In this document: in pieces, positions 25,577-33,898 of the stretch | How positions within the stretch are numbered: position 1 is the first letter of the stretch | Layout: every line of letters starts with the position of its first letter | DNA from: Rothia mucilaginosa ATCC 25296 | Lineage (GTDB): Bacteria > Actinomycetota > Actinomycetes > Actinomycetales > Micrococcaceae | NCBI RefSeq assembly: GCF_000175615.1 | Contig: NZ_ACVO01000015.1 | Coordinates: 372,001 to 436,000, forward strand | Length of the DNA: 64,000 bases | Direction of reading: 5' to 3' | Notes under the pieces: model-generated | Seen by the model: the letters and a program-made list of their open reading frames with translations, nothing else | The model's database searches: none | Told to the model about the DNA's origin: nothing | Position numbers and translations under genes: made by a program

Positions 25577-25784
25577 GCGTTCGGGAGGCGGGCGTGCCTG
25601 CGGTTGGAGCCGCAGCGTTTTAACCCGGCGGTGGAGATTATCCGCCGTAAACCGCTGATGTGGTGTTCTTAGCCGTGGGCGCAATGCCCCTCCGCGGTGC
25701 TGTAGCGTACGCCTTCTGCTTGTCCAGAGCTTAAAGACACGTCCAGAAAGCGCCGCGGGTTCGGCGGTGCTGGCTCGGAACTGA

Positions 25785-25797
25785 TAATCTATATTCT
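25785..25797 (+). promoter_or_regulatory. Leaderless-type -10 box of tatB
   Basis: TAATCT (25785-25790) ends 7 nt before the GTG at 25798; GATAAT overlaps it. There is no ribosome site. Confidence 0.45.
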
Positions 25798-26175
25798 GTG
25801 TTTGGTATTAGTGGCACCGAGTTGATTATTTTGGCCATCATCACGTTTGTGGTGATTGGCCCCGAACGCATGCCCGAATACGCCCGCCAGATTCGTGAAT
25901 TCGTCAAGACCGTGCGCCGCATGGCGTTCGACGCGAAGGATGACTTCAAGGAAGCCCTGGGCGAGACGGGTCTGGAAGATATTAACTGGCGCCAGTACGA
26001 CCCCCGCCAGTACGATCCGCGCGTGATTGTGAAGCAGGCGTTCGCTGAGGATGACGCCGAGCGTGAGCGTGAGGCGAAGGAACGTGAAGAGGCGTTGCTG
26101 AAGGAGAAGGAAAAGTCGGAGAGCCGTGCTCTTCCGCGAGGCGCATACGCCCCCTTCGACGTGGACGCCACCTAA
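25798..26175 (+). CDS. tatB: Sec-independent translocase subunit TatB
   Basis: A 125-residue TatA/B-type protein. One short N-terminal helix (ELIILAIITFVVIGPE) with the conserved Glu near the start and Gly-Pro hinge is followed by the amphipathic helix beginning RMPEYARQIREFVKTVRRM, then a charged tail. TatB with TatC recognises twin-arginine signals at the cytoplasmic membrane. TatB rather than TatA is favoured by the length and the GPERMPEYARQ sequence. Its position beside mrp resembles other Actinobacteria. A candidate Tat substrate is encoded at 34793-36463. Confidence 0.85.
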   Translation: MFGISGTELIILAIITFVVIGPERMPEYARQIREFVKTVRRMAFDAKDDFKEALGETGLEDINWRQYDPRQYDPRVIVKQAFAEDDAEREREAKEREEALLKEKEKSESRALPRGAYAPFDVDAT

Positions 26176-26186
26176 GATTTTGAAAC

Positions 26187-26223
26187 GAAAGAACCCCGCA
26201 CCGTGGTGGTGCGGGGTTCTTTC
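26187..26223 (+). terminator. Bidirectional terminator between tatB and mrp
   Basis: GAAAGAACCCCGCACC pairs perfectly with GGTGCGGGGTTCTTTC; the hairpin sits between convergent genes. Confidence 0.92.
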
Positions 26224-26264
26224 TGTATCAGCTTTTTGACCGTCAGCTTCTAGATGCTCAATCT

Positions 26265-27482
26265 CTAGACGAAGAGCGGCAGGCTCTGACCCGCCCGCGA
26301 CTCGCCCGACTGCAGCAGCTGCGAGGCGATGGACTGAATCTCTTCGGCGGTGGGGGAGTTCGGGTGGCTCCAGACCACCGGGGTGCCCTCGTCGCCGCCG
26401 GTACGCAGGTTCACATCCAGCGGGACAGAACCGAGCAGCGGTACCGGGTAGGAGAGCGCCTCCGAAAGACGCTCAGCGAGCACCTGACCGCCGCCAGAAC
26501 CGAACATGTCGAGCACGGTACCGTCCGGCAGGGTCATGGCAGCCATGTTCTCCACCACGCCCACAACCTTCTGACCGGTCTGCAAGCTCAGGGTGCCGGC
26601 ACGCTCCGCCACATCCACCGCGGCGTGCTGCGGGGTGGAAATGAGCACCAGCTCCGCATTCGGCAGCAGCTGAGCCATGGAAATGGCAATATCGCCGGTG
26701 CCGGGCGGCAAATCGAGCAGCAGCACATCCAGAGCGCCGAAGTGTACGTCCATGATGAACTGCTCCAGGGCACGGTGCAGCATGGGGCCGCGCCACGCCA
26801 CCGGCTCGTTGCCCTTGAGGAACATGCCGATAGAAATCACGCGAATAAAGCCGCCGTTGATCTTCTGCTCACCCCAACGCTGGGCGGGGGCGGGCACATC
26901 CACGGTCGGCGGAAGAATCAGGTCATCCAGGCGGGTCGGGGCGTCGGTAATACCCAGCAGACCCGGGATAGAGAAGCCGTGCACATCCGCGTCAATAATG
27001 CCCACTGCAAGCCCGCGCGAAGCGAACGCGGCGGCAAGATTCGCGGTCATGGAGGACTTACCCACGCCGCCTTTACCGGACACCACACCGAACACGCGGG
27101 TCAGCGAACCGGGCGCGGTAAACGGGTTGGAACGCTCCGGTTTGAGCATCGAACGCAGGGCGGAACGCTGCTGCGCGTTCATCGCACCCACCTGCAGCTG
27201 CACACGCTCGATACCCTCAACGGTGGCGGCGGCGTCACGAACCTGCTGCTCGATGGTGTTCTTCAGCGGGCAACCCTCAATGGTGAGTAGCACCGTGACC
27301 TCAGCCCAGTGGCGGTCGGGAATCGGCTCACCGTGCTCATCCAGTTCAGGATGCACGAGCGCAGTCTCAACCATGCCCAGCTCCGTAATGGGGCGGCGCA
27401 GTTCGGGGTCCTCGACGCGGGCGAGTGCCGCGTAGAGGGCATCCTGCAGCGGGTTATCAGCGGTCACGGGCGCCTCCCTCAC
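26265..27482 (-). CDS. mrp: Mrp/ApbC-type Fe-S carrier ATPase
   Basis: A 405-residue P-loop NTPase of the Mrp/NBP35 family, a scaffold or carrier for iron-sulfur clusters. The N-terminal 100 residues are a MIP18/DUF59 domain (VEDPELRRPITELGMV). The ATPase has the deviant Walker A SGKGGVGKSS and LLLDLPPGTGD. The CxxC cluster-binding pair found near the C-terminus of many Mrp proteins is not visible here, an oddity shared by some actinobacterial members. The GTG at 27482 overlaps the end of the DUF1003 gene by 26 bp; a GTG at 27467 is an alternative. Last gene of a three-gene overlapping operon. Confidence 0.85.
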   Translation of the reverse strand: MREAPVTADNPLQDALYAALARVEDPELRRPITELGMVETALVHPELDEHGEPIPDRHWAEVTVLLTIEGCPLKNTIEQQVRDAAATVEGIERVQLQVGAMNAQQRSALRSMLKPERSNPFTAPGSLTRVFGVVSGKGGVGKSSMTANLAAAFASRGLAVGIIDADVHGFSIPGLLGITDAPTRLDDLILPPTVDVPAPAQRWGEQKINGGFIRVISIGMFLKGNEPVAWRGPMLHRALEQFIMDVHFGALDVLLLDLPPGTGDIAISMAQLLPNAELVLISTPQHAAVDVAERAGTLSLQTGQKVVGVVENMAAMTLPDGTVLDMFGSGGGQVLAERLSEALSYPVPLLGSVPLDVNLRTGGDEGTPVVWSHPNSPTAEEIQSIASQLLQSGESRAGQSLPLFV

Positions 27483-28389
27483 GGGTGCGCTCTGCCTGCT
27501 GCTGTGCCTGCTGGGATTCGCGGCTCTGAGGCTGGCTTAAATCGCCTCGGTGGGAATCCTGTGTGGAGTCCTTCGCAGAGCGTTCAGCCTTGTCAGAAGC
27601 TTGCTCGGTACCGTTCTCGGTACCCCCAGAGTTCTTACCCTCAGCGCCCTGCTCCTCAGCCTCCTGCTCCTCAGCGTCCTTTTCCTCGTCCTCGGAGGTA
27701 TCAATATCGTCGATAGCCTCCTCCAGGTCCTCAATGTCCTCACTGATGTCCTGCAGCTGCTCGGCGTGACGCTCCTGCTCCTGCGCAATGTTCTGCAGTT
27801 CCTCAAGAATGTCACGCAGCTCGCTACGAACGAAGTCACGGGTCGCAACCTCACGCAGAGCAATACGCAGCGAAGCGATCTCGCGGGTCAGGTACTGGGT
27901 CTCCTCCAGGTTCTGCTGGTCACGCTTACGGTCCTCAGAGGCCACCACTCGGTCGCGGTCATCCTGACGGTTCTGCGCCAACAGCAGCAGGGGAGCAGCG
28001 TAAGAAGCCTGCAGGGACAGCATCAGGGTCAGCAGGGTGAAGTTCAGGCTACGCGGGTCGAACTGCATCTCCTCCGGCGCCAGGGAGTTCCACGCCAGCC
28101 ACACGCCACAGAAAATGGTCATCCACATCAGGAACTGCGGGGTACCCATGTAGCGTGCAAAACCCTCGGTCATGCGGCCGAAAGCGTCCGGGTTGGGGCT
28201 TGAGAACAGCTTCGGCTTGCGGGTGCCGGGGGTGCTCAGCTGTGAGTCGCTACGCTGCGGGCGGGAGTCGCCGCGCTCGCGGTTGCGTTCAGCGTACTTC
28301 TTCTCCAGGCGGTCCTTGAGGATGCGCGCCTTATCGATGCGGGGGTTCTCTTCGGTACGGTTTGCGTCGCGGCGGTTCGAATCAGGCAA
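27457..28389 (-). CDS. DUF1003 membrane protein with acidic coiled-coil tail
   Basis: A 310-residue protein. Residues about 75-165 hold two hydrophobic helices in the DUF1003 pattern (FARYMGTPQFLMWMTIFCGVWLAWN, then FTLLTLMLSLQASYAAPLLLLAQNRQDDRDR). A coiled coil follows (RTEIASL-type to EELQNIAQEQERHAEQLQD), then a strongly acidic low-complexity tail rich in Glu, Gln and Ser. The N-terminus is basic. Start is TTG at 28389, overlapping the upstream stop by 8 bp. The order MgtE_N protein, DUF1003, Mrp recurs in Actinobacteria, suggesting a shared role in metal or Fe-S homeostasis; the molecular function is unknown. Confidence 0.8.
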   Translation of the reverse strand: MPDSNRRDANRTEENPRIDKARILKDRLEKKYAERNRERGDSRPQRSDSQLSTPGTRKPKLFSSPNPDAFGRMTEGFARYMGTPQFLMWMTIFCGVWLAWNSLAPEEMQFDPRSLNFTLLTLMLSLQASYAAPLLLLAQNRQDDRDRVVASEDRKRDQQNLEETQYLTREIASLRIALREVATRDFVRSELRDILEELQNIAQEQERHAEQLQDISEDIEDLEEAIDDIDTSEDEEKDAEEQEAEEQGAEGKNSGGTENGTEQASDKAERSAKDSTQDSHRGDLSQPQSRESQQAQQQAERTREGGARDR

Positions 28390-29710
28390 AGCGTCGTCCT
28401 ACCTTTCGTACGGGAGTTCCATCATCGTAAGTGCGCCAGTCTTCGGGCAGGAGCGCATCGAGCACGTCGTCGATGGTCACTGCGCCTACCAGGCGGTGCG
28501 ATTCGTTCACAATGGGAACGATGGTCAGGTCATAGGTCGCCAGCACGCGTGCCAGCTCTTCCAAACTTGCCTGGTCAGAGACAGGCTCAGTGTCGGTATC
28601 GAGGATGTGACCAATCGGCTCACTCGGCGGCACACGCAGCAGCTTCTGCATGTGCACCAGACCCAGGTACTTGCCGGTCGGCGTTTCCAGGGGCGGGCGC
28701 GTCACCATGACGGCAGCCGCCATTGCCGGAGGAATTTCCTCGGCGCGGATGTGCGCGAGCGCCTCCGCAACGGTCGCCTCCGGGGAGAGGATAATCGGCA
28801 CCGGATTCATGAGCGAACCGGCGGTACCCTCGTCGTATTCGAGCAGTCGACGCACGTCGTCTGCTTCGTCGGGTTCCATGAGTTCGAGCAGCTTTTCACG
28901 CTGGGCGTCGTCCAGTTCGATAAGCAGGTCGGCGGCGTCGTCCGGTTCCATCTCTTCGAGGACCTGCGCGGCACGCTCGTCGTCCAGGTGCGACAGAATC
29001 TGCACCTGGTCCTCGGCGGGCAGCTCCTGCAGAACGTCCGCGAGGCGTTCATCCTGCAGCTCGGCGGCGATTTCGACCATGCGCTTATCGCTCATCTCGT
29101 GGATGGCGTCTGCAAGGTCGGCGGGCTTGGAGTTCTCGTGGTTCGCCACGAACGCGGTTGCCGCCTGCGGTTCCACGTCGGTGGAGAGTACCGCCTCGTC
29201 CCAGTCGACGATGAGGGTCTCCTTGGAGCGGCGGCGCCACGTGCTGGAGGAGGAGCTGACGCGCGAAACGAACAGCTCAGTCACGCCCCAGTCGCCGTTG
29301 CGGCGCTGCTCAATGGCGACGTCCTCAATGACGGCGTCGCCGCTGCCGTCGAGCAGACGCACGCGGCGGTCAAAGAGCTCACCGACGATGAGAGTCTCAG
29401 AGTTGCGCTGTTCAAAGCGGCGCAGGTTCACCAGGCCGGTCGAAATGATCTGTGAAGCGTCGATACTTCGCACACGGGTCATGGGCATGAACACGCGCTT
29501 CTTGCCGAGCACCTCAACGATGATGCCGACAACAATGGGTTCGCTGCCCTTGGCGGGGCGGGCGCCCGCAATGGATGCGCCCAGGCCGCGTTTGAGCACG
29601 ACGACATCTCGGAGACGGCCGAGGCGGTCACCGAAAGGGTCAAAAACGTCGAGGCCCAAAAGGCGGGCGATGTAAATCTTGCTGGGGGTGCTGAACTTCG
29701 AATTGCTCAC
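28382..29710 (-). CDS. PRC-barrel/MgtE_N/CBS cytosolic protein without a channel domain
   Basis: A 442-residue soluble protein. Residues about 8-190 contain PRC-barrel-like strands (ARLLGLDVFDPFGDRLGRLRD). Residues about 205-315 are an MgtE intracellular helical repeat domain (LADAIHEMSDKRMVEIAAEL, DLLIELDDAQREKLLELMEP). Residues about 320-430 are a CBS pair (SLMNPVPIIL, VPIVNESHRLVGAVTIDDVLDALL). The transmembrane part of the MgtE magnesium channel is missing, so it is not a transporter alone; it may sense Mg or nucleotides for a partner such as DUF1003. The start is GTG at 29710, with a TACCCT box 6 nt upstream. First gene of the operon. Confidence 0.85.
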   Translation of the reverse strand: MSNSKFSTPSKIYIARLLGLDVFDPFGDRLGRLRDVVVLKRGLGASIAGARPAKGSEPIVVGIIVEVLGKKRVFMPMTRVRSIDASQIISTGLVNLRRFEQRNSETLIVGELFDRRVRLLDGSGDAVIEDVAIEQRRNGDWGVTELFVSRVSSSSSTWRRRSKETLIVDWDEAVLSTDVEPQAATAFVANHENSKPADLADAIHEMSDKRMVEIAAELQDERLADVLQELPAEDQVQILSHLDDERAAQVLEEMEPDDAADLLIELDDAQREKLLELMEPDEADDVRRLLEYDEGTAGSLMNPVPIILSPEATVAEALAHIRAEEIPPAMAAAVMVTRPPLETPTGKYLGLVHMQKLLRVPPSEPIGHILDTDTEPVSDQASLEELARVLATYDLTIVPIVNESHRLVGAVTIDDVLDALLPEDWRTYDDGTPVRKVGRRFA

Positions 29711-29722
29711 CTCTCTAGGGTA
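29711..29722 (-). promoter_or_regulatory. Possible leaderless-type -10 box of the MgtE_N operon
   Basis: TACCCT on the minus strand (29717-29722) lies 6 nt before the GTG at 29710. The intervening AGAGAG touches the start, so a ribosome-site reading is also possible. Confidence 0.35.
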
Positions 29723-29827
29723 CGCCCCGCCGCGGGGATTCGCACTTTGAGAAGCCTAATTGAACAGGTGTTCGCTACGCCTGTAGAGGAGCTGACTGCC
29801 CGCCGGGTCCAGGGTTAGGGCGGGCGG

Positions 29828-29840
29828 TAGAATAGGAGCC
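29828..29840 (+). promoter_or_regulatory. Leaderless-type -10 box of the stress-protein-like gene
   Basis: TAGAAT (29828-29833) ends 7 nt before the ATG at 29841. AGGAG occurs between them at only 2 nt spacing. Confidence 0.5.
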
Positions 29841-30827
29841 ATGACTTCTAACCTGCCGAATATTCCCTCGACCCCGCCTTCTTCATATCTGGTCTCGCGC
29901 CTGGCGCAGGCTCAGGGCAAGCCCCTGCCCGCCGGTGAAGCGATCGCCTCCTTCGTCCGTCACGATGATGCGCTCGCCGCTTTTGATGTGCTCAGCGAAC
30001 AGGATTACCCGGTCACGGCACTGTACCTGGTCAATGATGGTATCCGCCAGGTGGAGTACCCGGTACAGCCCGGTTACGGTCGTGCCCTGATTTCTGCGGC
30101 GATTCAGGGTGCGGTGATTGGCCTGGTATTTTCGGTGCTGATGACCCTTGCCGGTGACTCTTTTATCTCTGAAGCACTCAAGTACGTGCCGCTGTCGGTT
30201 GCCGTGTTTGTGCTGTGGCAGATGTACGTTCTGCGTCGCTCCCATGGGGGTCGCTACCCGATGCGTACCGAGGCGATTCCTTCGCGTACCGTGATGTACG
30301 CTCTGCCGGAGTACGCTCAGGATGCGCGCCGCGTGCTGGGTGCGCACCCTCGCTTCTCGGCGGCGGTTGCGGCTGCTCGTGCGGCGGCAGCCCCGGAAGC
30401 TTCGCAGGCGCGTGCCGCTCAGAGTACCGTCTCGATGAATGGTGCACCGGTTCCGACCGGCGCCCCGAAGGCACCCTCGTACCGTGCGCAGGCTGGTAGC
30501 CAGCCGGCACCGAACCAGAACCTGCCTGAGCGTGATACTACTGCGCAGAACGCGATGGCTCAGAGTGCGGCGCAGAACATGCCCGCACAGCCCACTCAGC
30601 CCACTCAGTCTGCTCAGCCTTCCGAACAGGAACAGACAGGTACTGACCAGGCAACCGCTCAGAAGTCAGATACGCAGAAGCGCCCGGCACAGCGGTACGG
30701 TCTGCGAGTGGACGACCCGGAAGAATACGCGAAGCTGATTCAGCCCAAGCCGCAGCGTCCGACCCCGCGCCCACAGGGCCTGCACGATAAGCCCTCACAC
30801 GATAACTCCTCGCAGGACTCCGAATAA
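29841..30827 (+). CDS. General-stress-protein-17M-like membrane protein
   Basis: A 328-residue protein. Residues about 35-75 resemble the GSP17M/YflT module (SFVRHDDALAAFDVLSEQDYP followed by VTALYLVNDG). Two hydrophobic helices follow (IQGAVIGLVFSVLMTLA and VPLSVAVFVLWQMYV), then a long Gln/Pro/Ala-rich disordered tail. It is divergent from the MgtE_N/DUF1003/mrp operon, an arrangement also found in mycobacteria. Function unknown; a stress-linked membrane role is inferred. A -10 box 7 nt upstream supports the start and suggests a leaderless mRNA. Confidence 0.7.
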   Translation: MTSNLPNIPSTPPSSYLVSRLAQAQGKPLPAGEAIASFVRHDDALAAFDVLSEQDYPVTALYLVNDGIRQVEYPVQPGYGRALISAAIQGAVIGLVFSVLMTLAGDSFISEALKYVPLSVAVFVLWQMYVLRRSHGGRYPMRTEAIPSRTVMYALPEYAQDARRVLGAHPRFSAAVAAARAAAAPEASQARAAQSTVSMNGAPVPTGAPKAPSYRAQAGSQPAPNQNLPERDTTAQNAMAQSAAQNMPAQPTQPTQSAQPSEQEQTGTDQATAQKSDTQKRPAQRYGLRVDDPEEYAKLIQPKPQRPTPRPQGLHDKPSHDNSSQDSE

Positions 30828-30915
30828 CCGAACCTGCAATGGCGGTAGCCGCCCATCACGGCGGGAAACAGGCATAGAAGACAGCAGTACAGAAGACAGC
30901 ACTTAGAAGACACGA

Positions 30916-30952
30916 GAAAGCCCCTCACCGAACGAATCGGTGAGGGGCTTTC
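30916..30952 (+). terminator. Bidirectional terminator between the stress-protein-like gene and pepP
   Basis: GAAAGCCCCTCACCGA pairs perfectly with TCGGTGAGGGGCTTTC; it lies between convergent genes. Confidence 0.92.
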
Positions 30953-30992
30953 CCTATAAGACGTTACTAACGTAACTGGGGGGGGGTAGGCG

Positions 30993-32522
30993 TTACTTCG
31001 CCAGCTTCGCCATCCACTCCTCAATGCCCTCAACGGTGCGGGGCAGTGCAGCGGAGAGGTTCACGTTGCCGTCCTCGGTGCAGAGCACGTCGTCCTCCAA
31101 ACGGATACCGATACCGCGGTACTCCTCGGGAACCGACAGGTCCTCGTCCTTGAAGTACAGGGCCGGCTCAATGGTGAAGACCATGCCCGGCTCCAGCTCA
31201 GCCCACATGTACAGCTCAGCCTTTGCCTGCGCGCAGTCGTGCACGTCCAGGCCCAGGTGGTGGCTGGTGCCGTGCGGCATCCAGCGGCGGTGCTGACCGC
31301 CCTCAACGGTGAGCGAAACATCAGCGGAAACCGGCAGCAGGCCCCACTCTTCCAGACGGTGCGCCAGAACGTTCATGGCTGCCTCGTGGATTTCGTAGAA
31401 CTTGGTGCCCGGCTTAGCCACAGCGAATGCGGCGTCAGCGGCATCCAGCACAGCGTTGTAGACCTTCGCCTGAACCTCGGTGAACTTACCGTTCACGGGG
31501 AAGGTGCGGGTCACGTCTGCGGTGTACAGGGTGTCGTCCTCAACGCCTGCGTCCAGCAGCAGCAGCTTGCCGTCATCGACGGTGCCGTTGTTACGGATCC
31601 AGTGCAGGATGGTTGCGTTGTTACCGCACGCTGCGATGGTGTCGTAGCCCAGGTCGTTACCGTCGGTACGTGCCACGGAGAAGAACGCAGTCTCAACGAC
31701 GCGCTCACCGCGGTGGTGCTCCTTAGCCTTCGGCAGTGCACGAATGACCTCTTCGAAGCCCTTGACGGTCATGTCAACGGAACGCTGCAGGTTCTCAACC
31801 TCGATAGCGTCCTTAATCAGGCGAGCCTCAGAGAGAGCCACAGCCAGCTCGGAGTCCAGCTTGTCAGCCTGCTCCAGCTCCACGCCGGTGTTGTAGCGGG
31901 AGGTGTCAACCAGCGCGTCAACAGCCGGGTCAACGTTGCGGACCAGGCGGATGTTCACGCCGCCCAGGCCCTGGTTACCGGCGTTCTTGGTGATAGCAAC
32001 CTCAAGCTCGGACAGGTCGCGGGTACGCAGACCGAAGCGCTCGGAGAATTCCTTCAGGGTGGGGCGGGGGCCAACCCAGAACTCACCGTAGCGTGCATCC
32101 GCGTAGAACTCGGTGGTGTCGCGGCCAGCCAGCGGGCGGAAGTACAGGGTCACCTCGTGGTTGGAGCCGTTGTCGCCGGTACCCTCTTCGACGGGCTCGA
32201 AGATTAGCACTGCGTCAGGCTCGTGGTCGATGCCCAGGCCGGTCTGGTGCGCAAACGCCGAGTGGGGGCGGAAGCGGTAGTCGCAGTCGTTGGAGCGGAC
32301 CTTCAGCGGGCCTGCAGGCAGGACGAGGCGCTCGCCGGGGAATGCCTTGGAAATCTTGGCGCGGCGCTCAGCTGCGTAGTCTGCTACGGGCTCGCGGGTG
32401 TAGCCGTCATCTTCGGCCTTGGCCCAGTCCTTAGCAATGAATTCGGTGAACGCAGACGCCTTAGGGGTGCTGCGGTGGTCGTTCTTCTGAGCTTCGGTGC
32501 TCTTCTCATTGTTCTCAGTCAT
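30993..32522 (-). CDS. pepP: Xaa-Pro aminopeptidase (aminopeptidase P)
   Basis: A 509-residue M24 dinuclear metallopeptidase cleaving the residue N-terminal to proline. An AMP_N domain occupies about 60-200. The pita-bread domain carries the metal ligands in LLLDAGVEDDTLYTADVTRTF (two Asp), GTSHHLGLDVHD (His), FTIEPALYF (Glu) and GIGIRLEDDVL (Glu). Length fits the actinobacterial PepP group. The ATG at 32522 is supported by TATGAT 6 nt upstream with no ribosome site. A run of nine G at 30978-30986 lies just after the stop and has no coding effect. Confidence 0.93.
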   Translation of the reverse strand: MTENNEKSTEAQKNDHRSTPKASAFTEFIAKDWAKAEDDGYTREPVADYAAERRAKISKAFPGERLVLPAGPLKVRSNDCDYRFRPHSAFAHQTGLGIDHEPDAVLIFEPVEEGTGDNGSNHEVTLYFRPLAGRDTTEFYADARYGEFWVGPRPTLKEFSERFGLRTRDLSELEVAITKNAGNQGLGGVNIRLVRNVDPAVDALVDTSRYNTGVELEQADKLDSELAVALSEARLIKDAIEVENLQRSVDMTVKGFEEVIRALPKAKEHHRGERVVETAFFSVARTDGNDLGYDTIAACGNNATILHWIRNNGTVDDGKLLLLDAGVEDDTLYTADVTRTFPVNGKFTEVQAKVYNAVLDAADAAFAVAKPGTKFYEIHEAAMNVLAHRLEEWGLLPVSADVSLTVEGGQHRRWMPHGTSHHLGLDVHDCAQAKAELYMWAELEPGMVFTIEPALYFKDEDLSVPEEYRGIGIRLEDDVLCTEDGNVNLSAALPRTVEGIEEWMAKLAK

Positions 32523-32534
32523 GGGTTAATCATA
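32523..32534 (-). promoter_or_regulatory. Leaderless-type -10 box of pepP
   Basis: TATGAT on the minus strand (32529-32534) ends 6 nt before the ATG at 32522. No -35 is clear. Confidence 0.5.
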
Positions 32535-32738
32535 TCGCCTTCAATACAGGTGGGCAGGTGTTTTAGCGCTTTTGACCATAAGAGGGGGCACGGTCGGGCA
32601 GAATATATCTTTAACCTGCGACCGGGTGCCTGATATTGCGCCGCCGATATTGGTAGGGTTGAATCAGAAGAGTAGATGACATGCCTTAAAACCCCGCTGA
32701 GGCGGCAACGAACTAGCAGGGGCGGGGAAGGAGAGAAT

Positions 32739-33707
32739 ATGACGCAGACAGAACACCGAAATAGTGCACCTAATGCGCAGCAGGCACCGCAGCCCGCTGA
32801 ATCGGGTGCGCCTGAGCACCTGAACCGTGCCGGGCGTTACGATCTGCATATTCACTCCGCTATTTCTGACGGCACGCAGAGCCTGATCGAGCTGGTGCCG
32901 CTGATTGCTCGCGCCGGGTTAGCTGGATTTGCGCTGACTGATCACGATACGACGGCTGGTTGGGCGCAGGCGGCTCAGCTGGCGGGTGAGTACGGTCTAG
33001 ATTTTCTGCCGGGTGCCGAGTTCTCTTGCCGTTACCGGTACACCGACGGTGAGGACCGCGCACGCACGAAGACTATTCATCTGCTCGCTTATGGTTTTGA
33101 TCCGGTGGGTTCGGAGCTTGCGCGCCGTGTGGAGGCGATTCGTGCCAGCCGTGAGGGCCGTGCGCAGGCTATTGTGGGCCGTCTTGCCGCTGACTACCCG
33201 CTGACCTGGGATGACGTGTTGGCGCAGGTGGGGGAGGGGAACACCGCGGTGGGCCGCCCCCATATTGCTGATGCGCTGGTTGCTGCCGGTGTGGTTACTG
33301 ACCGTTCTGAGGCTTTTGCGAAGCTGCTGTACACGGGCAGCCCCTACTATGTGCCGCAGGATGCGCTGGATCCGTTGGAGGCGGTGCGTCTGGTTCGTGA
33401 GGCTGGGGGTGTGCCGGTGATTGCGCATCCGATGAGTACGATGCGTGGTCCCGCCCTGAGCCTGGAGTACCTGGGTTTGATGGTGGATGCTGGCCTGGCG
33501 GGTGTGGAGGTGTATCACCGTGAGAACTCTCCGGAGGACCGGGCGCGTCTGCTGGAGTTCATTGAGCGTCAGCGTGAGGCGGGCCGTGAGGTTCTGGTGA
33601 CGGGTTCGAGTGATTATCACGGCGCGGGTAAGCCGAACCTGCTGGGTGAGAACACGACGGATGCGGTGACGGTGGCGCGTATCCGTGAGCAGTTGGCGGC
33701 CCAGTAG
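32739..33707 (+). CDS. PHP-domain phosphoesterase
   Basis: A 322-residue metal-dependent phosphoesterase. The PHP motifs are YDLHIHSAISDGTQS, ALTDHDTTAGW, PGAEFSC, PVIAHPMST and GSSDYHG, which bind the trinuclear metal centre. Members of this single-domain type hydrolyse 3',5'-nucleoside bisphosphates or short RNA ends. The first 30 residues are a Gln/Pro-rich extension. The ATG at 32739 follows GGAAGGAGAGAAT; a longer frame from 32676 has no ribosome site. Its terminator is the first element of the large inverted repeat that follows. Confidence 0.88.
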   Translation: MTQTEHRNSAPNAQQAPQPAESGAPEHLNRAGRYDLHIHSAISDGTQSLIELVPLIARAGLAGFALTDHDTTAGWAQAAQLAGEYGLDFLPGAEFSCRYRYTDGEDRARTKTIHLLAYGFDPVGSELARRVEAIRASREGRAQAIVGRLAADYPLTWDDVLAQVGEGNTAVGRPHIADALVAAGVVTDRSEAFAKLLYTGSPYYVPQDALDPLEAVRLVREAGGVPVIAHPMSTMRGPALSLEYLGLMVDAGLAGVEVYHRENSPEDRARLLEFIERQREAGREVLVTGSSDYHGAGKPNLLGENTTDAVTVARIREQLAAQ

Positions 33708-33729
33708 TAAGACCAAGTAGTAAGGCGAA

Positions 33730-33776
33730 AGAGTGTGGGGCGGGTTCCTAATCGGGAACCCGCCCCACACTCTTTT
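33730..33776 (+). terminator. Terminator after the PHP gene (inside the left arm)
   Basis: AGAGTGTGGGGCGGGTTCC pairs with GGAACCCGCCCCACACTCT and is followed by TTTTGTTTT. Confidence 0.93.
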
Positions 33777-33819
33777 GTTTTCACCCCATTGCATGTTCCC
33801 TAAATCTCTACCTGAAGGT

Positions 33820-33875
33820 TAGGATTTTTGATACGCTGAGAACGTTCTACTCATTGGGTTGCACAAAGATTGTGC
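33820..33875 (+). promoter_or_regulatory. Conserved operator-like palindromes upstream of SLH gene 1
   Basis: Three symmetric motifs are kept in both arms: ACCTGAAGGT (33820-33829), AGAACGTTCT (33839-33848) and GCACAA-AGA-TTGTGC (33861-33875). In the other arm the last loop reads AGG, so the stem is conserved while the loop varies. Regulator unknown. Confidence 0.5.
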
Positions 33876-33898
33876 CCCCTTAGTGTGAAGGAGCTATG

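Larger units (their letters stand above)
25381..25654 (+). repeat. 122-bp tandem duplication with embedded terminators
   Basis: Two units (25381-25502, 25503-25624) differ by about one base; a third is cut after 30 bp. Each starts with CGGTGGA-GATTA-TCCACCG and contains a terminator hairpin plus a CTGCGG/CCGCAG hairpin. The first unit also encodes the last eight codons and stop of the upstream gene. The remainder of the gap to tatB (25655-25784) shows nothing else. Confidence 0.95.

Noticed and set aside
30978..30986. Phase-variable poly-G tract at pepP
   Set aside because: The nine-G run lies after the stop codon, between the gene and its terminator, so length change would not affect the frame.
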